Assembly: GCA_903917305.1 (NCBI GenBank)
Contig: CAIXAA010000342.1
Location: forward strand, 1-8,487
Origin: an uncultured Myxococcales bacterium
GTDB lineage: Bacteria > Myxococcota_A > UBA9042
Length of the DNA: 8,487 nucleotides
Direction of reading: 5' to 3'
Made by a program: the position numbers and the translations under genes. Of this stretch, positions 4,564 through 8,487 are shown one piece after another. A model generated the notes under the pieces. That model saw nothing but the letters and a program-made list of their open reading frames with translations. It did not search any database and was not told the origin of the DNA. Numbering within the stretch: the first letter of the stretch is position 1; each line of letters starts with the position of its first letter.

Positions 4564-7053
4564 CTACAGCTCGAGCTTGCCAAGCGGCGGCGGCCCCGGC
4601 ACGACCAGGCCCTGATCCACCGCCTCGTCCTGCTCCGCGTTGCCGGCGAAGGCGTTGGCCAGCTGGGTCACGCCGGCCACGGTGCCTTGGATGGCCAGCC
4701 CGAAGGCGTTGCCGAAGCTGCCCGTCGCCTCCAACGTCGCTTGCGCGCAGCTGTCCAGCAGCATGCCGGCGCGCGGATGCCCCACCGTCAGGGAGCGCCG
4801 CAACGCCACATCCACCGCCTGGAACGCCAGCAGCCCGTCGGCGAACGATTGGCCCAGCCGCCCCTTGTCATCCTGCCACGTCGCCGCCTGGGAGTTGGCC
4901 AGCACGCAACCATCGACGTGCAGCGTGGCGTGATCGACGACGGCCGCCGCCAGGTGGTTGTTCACGAGCCGCGACGCGGTCAGATCGGCCGTGGCCTGGG
5001 CCAGGACGATGAGGCCTTCGCCGAACGCACCATTCGATTCACGCGGTTGCGTATCCGAGAGCAGCAAGCCGGCCAGCTGGCCCGTGGTGCCGGTGTCGGT
5101 GAGCGCGATGCCGCCCTCGTGGTTGCCATGGATATTGCAGCCGAAGGCGCGGACGGTCGACGCACCGATGGCGAGAATCCCCTGGCCGAAAAAGCCGGTG
5201 TCATCGGCCGTCGTGCCGTCGATCTCGCAGCCGATCAGCGTCAGGAGCGCGCCCGTGCCGGAAGCGACCGCGCCGGCAAAGCGGTTCTGCTGCAAGCGAC
5301 AACCGGCGAGCCAAGCCTGGCCGCCGTCCTGCACCGCCACGGCGACGCCCATCTTGCCGGTGTGCACGTCGGGGAGCGAGCCGCCGATCAGGCTCCCGCG
5401 CAGCCACGCGTGGGAGCCGGCGCCCCGCACATGCACCGCCGCAGCGCGGTTGCCGGTCAGCAGGCTGCCGTCGATGTGCAACGTCGCGCCGTCCTGGGCG
5501 TAGGCGCCCCAGCCAAGATCCTGTGCGATGGGGCGCACTTGCGTGTCAGCAAGGGATGTGCCGCGGAGCGTGATGGTCGAGCCGGCGCCGTTGGCCAGGG
5601 CGCCGACGGCGAGGGCCCCCCGAACGCTGCAACCGAAAAGCGCAACACTGGCAGCTTGTTCGACGCGCAGGCCGTAGCCGCTGTCATCGACGGACGGGCG
5701 GCCCAACACGTCGGCGATGTCCACGCCGGTCAACTGCACCTGGACACCCAAACCTGCTGCGCGCACGGCACAATCGCGGGAACGCGCCAGGGCGCCACCG
5801 GCCACGAGGACGCTCGCGCCATCGCCGGCGGCAATCGCCACGCCAAAGTCCTTGGATGCCGGTTCCACTTGTACATCGCGGACCTGCAGCCGAAGCGCCT
5901 GGACTTGCGCCTTGCCGACCGCGGCGACGCCGAAGCGATGCACCTGCGCAATCGAGACGTCTTCCAGGTGCACGACAGCGCCGGTCGCCGCCGAGACGCC
6001 GTCGCCGAAGGTCCCCGCCGACGCATCGACGGCGCCGATCGAGGCGCGTGCCAGGGAAAGGTGCGCGGCGGCACCTTCGACGCGCACGCCGTAGGCAACT
6101 GCCTGCAACAGCGCGACATCCTGGACGTCGACATCGCCTTGGGTCACGACGAGCGCTGGCCCCGGACCGCCCATGGCCAGGCCTCGCAACTGCACGGCAG
6201 CCGCGGCGGGTGCGCTGACGAGGACCGCCGCCGCACCCGGTCCCGGCGCCTCGATGCGCGTCTGGGCCGCACAGAGCCCGATGACGGTCAGCGGCTTCTT
6301 GATCTGCAACTGCTCGATCCACGTCCCTTTTCCCAATGCCACCGTGCCACCGTCGCCGGCCTTGGCCACGGCTTGCGCGAGGCTCGCGAACGGCTTCTGC
6401 GCCGAGCCATCGCCACCCGCCGCGGCACCTGCGGCGACGTGTAGCGTCCCGGCCGGCAAGCCGGAAGGCCAGGATCCGGAAGGACAAGCCGCGGCGCTCG
6501 GCACGCATGGCTGGCTGGCATCGGCAGCGGCGTCGAATCCTGGCGGGCAAGTCCAGGCAAGGCCAGCGGGCGTGCAGGCCGAGCCATCCCGCACGGTTCC
6601 GGCAGGACAGGCGCCAGCCGGGCAGCCGCCCGCCGCGTCGGGGTCGGCGCACCAGGCTGGGCCGCTGTCCGGCAAGCCTGCATCTTTGCAGAAAGTACCC
6701 GCGGTCCCGTCCTGCCACGCGCCAGCCGCACAAGCCGAGGCGCCGTCGTCCGGAGTGCAAGCGCGGCCGTTCGGCGTGCAGCCTACGCTGGCAGGCACGC
6801 AGGCCGAGCCGCTGTCGTCCGCCCAGGTCCAGCACCAACGTGGGACACAACTGGCGTCAAGGCCTGATGTTCTGCACTCCGTCGGCCCGACTTCGACGCA
6901 AGCCTGGCCCTGAGGCGACCAGACGCTGCCGATCGCGCATTTGGCCGTCTTGCTGGTGTCGCCGGTCGCTCTCGCGGGTGCGCGCACCTGGCCCGCGCAG
7001 GCCCAACCGCCAGCGATGGTCATGGAAAGGACGAACGACCAACCGCCTCTCAA
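4564..7053 (-). CDS. Secreted Cys-rich parallel beta-helix surface protein
   Basis: The 829-residue product starts with a signal peptide (about 1-20, hydrophobic SFVLSMTIAGGWACA). The end can be read as an A-x-A signal peptidase I site (ACA before Gly21) or as a poor lipobox with Cys19. Residues 39-190 hold 17 cysteines in short motifs such as CPAGTVRDGSAC and CPPGFD. Residues about 200-268 form the cap common in DUF1565-type beta-helix proteins: GGDGSAQKPFASLAQAV, GTVALGKGTW, then LTVIGLCAAQTRIEA. From about 280 to 790 come beta-helix coils with the typical small and aliphatic alternation, organised as two-coil repeats of 45-60 residues. The 39-residue tail is acidic to Pro-rich. No catalytic cluster is recognisable; the likely role is surface binding or adhesion, although some beta-helix proteins act on polysaccharides. 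The start is TTG at 7053, supported by GGAGG six bases upstream; an ATG at residue 11 is less likely. A divergent paralogue starts 98 bp away. Confidence 0.88.
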   Translation of the reverse strand: MRGGWSFVLSMTIAGGWACAGQVRAPARATGDTSKTAKCAIGSVWSPQGQACVEVGPTECRTSGLDASCVPRWCWTWADDSGSACVPASVGCTPNGRACTPDDGASACAAGAWQDGTAGTFCKDAGLPDSGPAWCADPDAAGGCPAGACPAGTVRDGSACTPAGLAWTCPPGFDAAADASQPCVPSAAACPSGSWPSGLPAGTLHVAAGAAAGGDGSAQKPFASLAQAVAKAGDGGTVALGKGTWIEQLQIKKPLTVIGLCAAQTRIEAPGPGAAAVLVSAPAAAAVQLRGLAMGGPGPALVVTQGDVDVQDVALLQAVAYGVRVEGAAAHLSLARASIGAVDASAGTFGDGVSAATGAVVHLEDVSIAQVHRFGVAAVGKAQVQALRLQVRDVQVEPASKDFGVAIAAGDGASVLVAGGALARSRDCAVRAAGLGVQVQLTGVDIADVLGRPSVDDSGYGLRVEQAASVALFGCSVRGALAVGALANGAGSTITLRGTSLADTQVRPIAQDLGWGAYAQDGATLHIDGSLLTGNRAAAVHVRGAGSHAWLRGSLIGGSLPDVHTGKMGVAVAVQDGGQAWLAGCRLQQNRFAGAVASGTGALLTLIGCEIDGTTADDTGFFGQGILAIGASTVRAFGCNIHGNHEGGIALTDTGTTGQLAGLLLSDTQPRESNGAFGEGLIVLAQATADLTASRLVNNHLAAAVVDHATLHVDGCVLANSQAATWQDDKGRLGQSFADGLLAFQAVDVALRRSLTVGHPRAGMLLDSCAQATLEATGSFGNAFGLAIQGTVAGVTQLANAFAGNAEQDEAVDQGLVVPGPPPLGKLEL
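4684..6000 (-). repeat. Two-coil beta-helix repeats (about eight units, 45-60 residues each)
   Basis: Each unit begins with a Gly followed by alternating aliphatic residues: G352-VSA, G404-VAI, G461-LRV, G516-AYA, G569-VAV, G625-ILA, G680-LIV, G740-LLA and G785-LAI. The spacings are 52, 57, 55, 53, 56, 55, 60 and 45 residues. Within a unit a compact coil (for example LHIDGSLLTGNRAAAVHV) is followed by a coil with a longer polar loop, often with Asp-Thr-Gln and Arg (LADTQVRPIAQDLGWG, LSDTQPRESNGAFGEG). The repeat is visible in the protein but not as DNA identity, so it is old. Confidence 0.75.
6484..6939 (-). other. Cys-rich N-terminal region of the beta-helix protein
   Basis: This stretch encodes residues 39-190, which carry cysteines at 39, 52, 60, 69, 74, 85, 92, 99, 108, 122, 135, 144, 149, 160, 169, 183 and 190. 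Many sit in C-x-x-G or C-x-P contexts with Gly, Ser, Asp and Pro between them. Once exported, they could form disulfides in a chain of small knobs between the membrane side and the helix. There are 17 within the region, so at least one would be unpaired or would pair elsewhere, for example with Cys261. The divergent paralogue lacks this region. Confidence 0.7.
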
Positions 7054-7151
7054 GCCAACCTCCGTTTGCGCGCCGCCGGAGCCGTGCAGTATCCTCCGCC
7101 CGCGCGCGGCGAATCGTCTGCCGCTCGGTTTTCGCTGGCAAGGGGGACTGC
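7054..7151. promoter_or_regulatory. Shared divergent intergenic region of the beta-helix gene pair
   Basis: These 98 bases separate the TTG start of the minus-strand gene from the ATG of the plus-strand gene, so both promoters or a shared control site must lie here or within the gene starts. On the plus strand TTGCGC (7066-7071) and TATCCT (7090-7095) are 18 bases apart, a poor sigma70-like match. AGGGGG (7141-7146) is the plus-gene ribosome binding site, five bases before the ATG. GGAGG, read on the minus strand, serves the other gene. I see no convincing operator palindrome. Confidence 0.4.
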
Positions 7152-8487
7152 ATGCTTGGCCGCAACACCATCGCTTCTGGCCTGGGCCTTCTCGGGCTGT
7201 CCCTGCTGGGCTGGGTGGTCGGCTGCTCGGTCGACAATCCGTGCGACAGCACGCCCTATCCGTCTGCCAGTGGCGCTGTTCTGCGCGTCAGCATGTCGTG
7301 CGGACAGGAGGGCGGCACCGGCAGCAGCGCCGCACCGTTCCGCACCATCTCCGCCGCCCTGAGCGCGGCAACTCCCGGCACCACCGTCGTCGTCGCGGAA
7401 GGCAACTACGGCGAAAGCTTGAGCATTCCCGCCGGCGTATCCGTCATCGGCCTCGGCATGGACAAAGTGCGCATCGAGCCGTTCGCAAAGGGCGGCATCC
7501 TGGTCACCGGCACGGGCGCGACGCGCATCAGCGGACTGACGGTCACGGGCGCCACGGGGTTCGGCATCGGGGTACAGACAGCCGAAGTCGCGCTCAGCGG
7601 CGTGCGCATCGAGAACACGCCGGCCGCCGGCAGCAGCAAGCCCGGCCACGGCATCAGCGCGCAAGGCGCGGCGCGCATCGACCTGCAGGGTTGCCAGCTG
7701 ATCAACAACGCCGGCGTCGGCCTCGTCGCGCAAGGCAGCGGCCCGGTCAGCATCATCGACCCGCTTTTCAGCAAAAATCCCATGGGTACGGCGCGCGGCA
7801 AGCCCGGCAGCACCGTCGGCATCATCGACCCGCTGTTCCTGCCGCACAGCGTCGTGAAGGACAATGCCGGCGGCGGCGTCGCGATCATCGATCCGCTGTT
7901 CATGCCGACAGGTGGCCAGATCGCGCTGCAGTTGACCGCGACGGATGTGCAGCACAACGGCCGCTACGGCGTCGCGCTGTACGGCGCCAGCGCCAGCTTC
8001 GCACGCTGCGCCGTCCATGGAACCTATGGACAATCCAACGATTCCGCGGATGGTCTCGTCGTCGCGCCCGGCCTCGCCGCCGCCACCAGCTCCGCCGCCC
8101 TGGCCGTGCAGATGGACGGCACCAGCATCGTCACCGGCAACGGCCGCGCCGGCGTCCTGGTCACGGCCAACGCAACCGTGCAAATTGGCGCCGAAATCTC
8201 CCTCAACGCGCGCGGCGGCGTGTGGGCGCAGGGCGCAGGCGCCCTGGTAAGCATGAGCGCTTCGGCGCTGGTCGCCCAGAACTCGATGGTCGGCCTCGCG
8301 GTGACGGCCGGCGCCACGCTGCACGTCGACGGCGCGCACATCGCCGACACCAAGCCGCGCAGCGTCGTCCTGCCCGCCGGTGGCACGGCTGCCGTGGAAC
8401 TTGCCGACGGCATTGGCATCTTCGGCCAGGCCCATGGCCGCATCAGCGGCGCCATCCTCAGCGGCAACAAGCGCGCCGGCGTCGTGG
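7152..8487 (+). CDS. Parallel beta-helix lipoprotein, paralogue of the divergent gene (3' end outside window)
   Basis: The frame is open from the ATG at 7152 to the window edge, giving 445 codons with no stop. The N-terminus is a lipoprotein signal peptide: hydrophobic LGLLGLSLLGWVVGC with lipobox V-V-G-Cys25 and Ser at +2, which in a Gram-negative favours the outer membrane. Residues about 52-110 are the beta-helix cap (GTGSSAAPFRTISAAL, TTVVVAEGNYGESL, VSVIGLGMDKVRIEP) and align by eye with residues 212-268 of the divergent protein. Beta-helix coils follow, with motifs shared with that protein: LINNAGVGLVAQG, IVTGNGRAGVLV, IADTKPR and ILSGNKRAGVV. Residues 199-252 carry three copies of I-I-D-P-L-F, absent from the paralogue. 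There is no Cys-rich region; Cys25, 31 and 50 are near the N-terminus, with a few scattered later. The ribosome binding site AGGGGG at 7141-7146 supports this start. The probable role is a surface-anchored binding or adhesion protein; its ligand is unknown. Confidence 0.87.
   Translation, partial: MLGRNTIASGLGLLGLSLLGWVVGCSVDNPCDSTPYPSASGAVLRVSMSCGQEGGTGSSAAPFRTISAALSAATPGTTVVVAEGNYGESLSIPAGVSVIGLGMDKVRIEPFAKGGILVTGTGATRISGLTVTGATGFGIGVQTAEVALSGVRIENTPAAGSSKPGHGISAQGAARIDLQGCQLINNAGVGLVAQGSGPVSIIDPLFSKNPMGTARGKPGSTVGIIDPLFLPHSVVKDNAGGGVAIIDPLFMPTGGQIALQLTATDVQHNGRYGVALYGASASFARCAVHGTYGQSNDSADGLVVAPGLAAATSSAALAVQMDGTSIVTGNGRAGVLVTANATVQIGAEISLNARGGVWAQGAGALVSMSASALVAQNSMVGLAVTAGATLHVDGAHIADTKPRSVVLPAGGTAAVELADGIGIFGQAHGRISGAILSGNKRAGVV
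7746..7907 (+). repeat. Triple I-I-D-P-L-F repeat within the beta-helix lipoprotein
   Basis: Three 30-base segments (7746-7775, 7815-7844, 7878-7907) encode V-x-I-I-D-P-L-F-x-x at residues 199-208, 222-231 and 243-252. They are offset by 69 and 63 bases, i.e. 23 and 21 residues, which is about one beta-helix coil. The second and third copies match at 26 of 30 bases; the first matches the second at 22 of 30. The core ATCATCGAYCCGCTKTTC varies only at synonymous positions. The sequence between the copies is not similar. Confidence 0.85.

Noticed and set aside
4687..6444. Long plus-strand open frame (585 codons) across the beta-helix gene
   Set aside because: It mirrors the minus-strand gene, which has a signal peptide, Cys pattern and regular repeat. 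The plus frame shows no domain and is rich in Arg and Gln.
7746..7907. Short direct repeats as a CRISPR or mobile-element remnant
   Set aside because: The copies are in frame, differ at synonymous sites, and are spaced by one beta-helix coil; no inverted ends, spacers or transposase are present.
7050..8435. Minus-strand open frame (461 codons) opposite the divergent lipoprotein gene
   Set aside because: The plus strand encodes a lipobox, cap and beta-helix coils in an uninterrupted frame. The minus frame overlaps the start of the other beta-helix gene and shows no recognisable domain.

Overview
The window looks like a piece of a high-GC chromosome, roughly two-thirds G+C by eye with G/C-rich third codon positions. 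It most likely comes from the Myxococcota or a related deltaproteobacterial-type lineage. The main grounds are two large exported parallel beta-helix proteins built from two-coil repeats, one with a Cys-rich N-terminal region, plus a TPR-like protein ending in two membrane helices, a style common in that group. The placement is by resemblance from memory; no marker gene in the window proves it.

Layout. (1) 3-584 (+): the 3' end of a gene whose product has a helical TPR-like part, a charged stalk and two C-terminal transmembrane helices. (2) 625-1997 (+): hisH and hisF overlap by 7 bp and encode the two subunits of imidazole glycerol phosphate synthase; all the catalytic and ammonia-gate residues I looked for are present. 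(3) 2007-7053 (-): three genes converge on hisF. In transcription order they are a Cys-rich secreted beta-helix protein (829 aa), a crotonase-family protein (264 aa) and a protein with three SH3-like domains and a lysozyme-like C-terminal domain (536 aa). The first two are 36 bp apart and may be co-transcribed; the third has a possible promoter of its own. (4) 7152-8487 (+): a divergent gene that runs off the window edge encodes a lipoprotein paralogous to the beta-helix protein. Its coding frame stays open to the last base.

How the genes fit together. hisHF is housekeeping histidine synthesis, which also releases AICAR to purine synthesis; it appears functionally separate from the rest. The two divergent beta-helix genes share a 98-bp intergenic region and look like a duplicated pair of cell-surface proteins. 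The crotonase and the SH3/lysozyme-like protein have no obvious link to them beyond strand and proximity.

Most worth a second look: the ~55-residue two-coil repeat shared by the beta-helix pair; a triple I-I-D-P-L-F motif found only in the divergent lipoprotein; the lysozyme-like protein without a signal peptide; a crotonase active site in which one of the two hydratase glutamates is Gln; and a hairpin that would cover the crotonase ribosome binding site. I saw no tRNA, rRNA, CRISPR array, insertion sequence or phage integrase.
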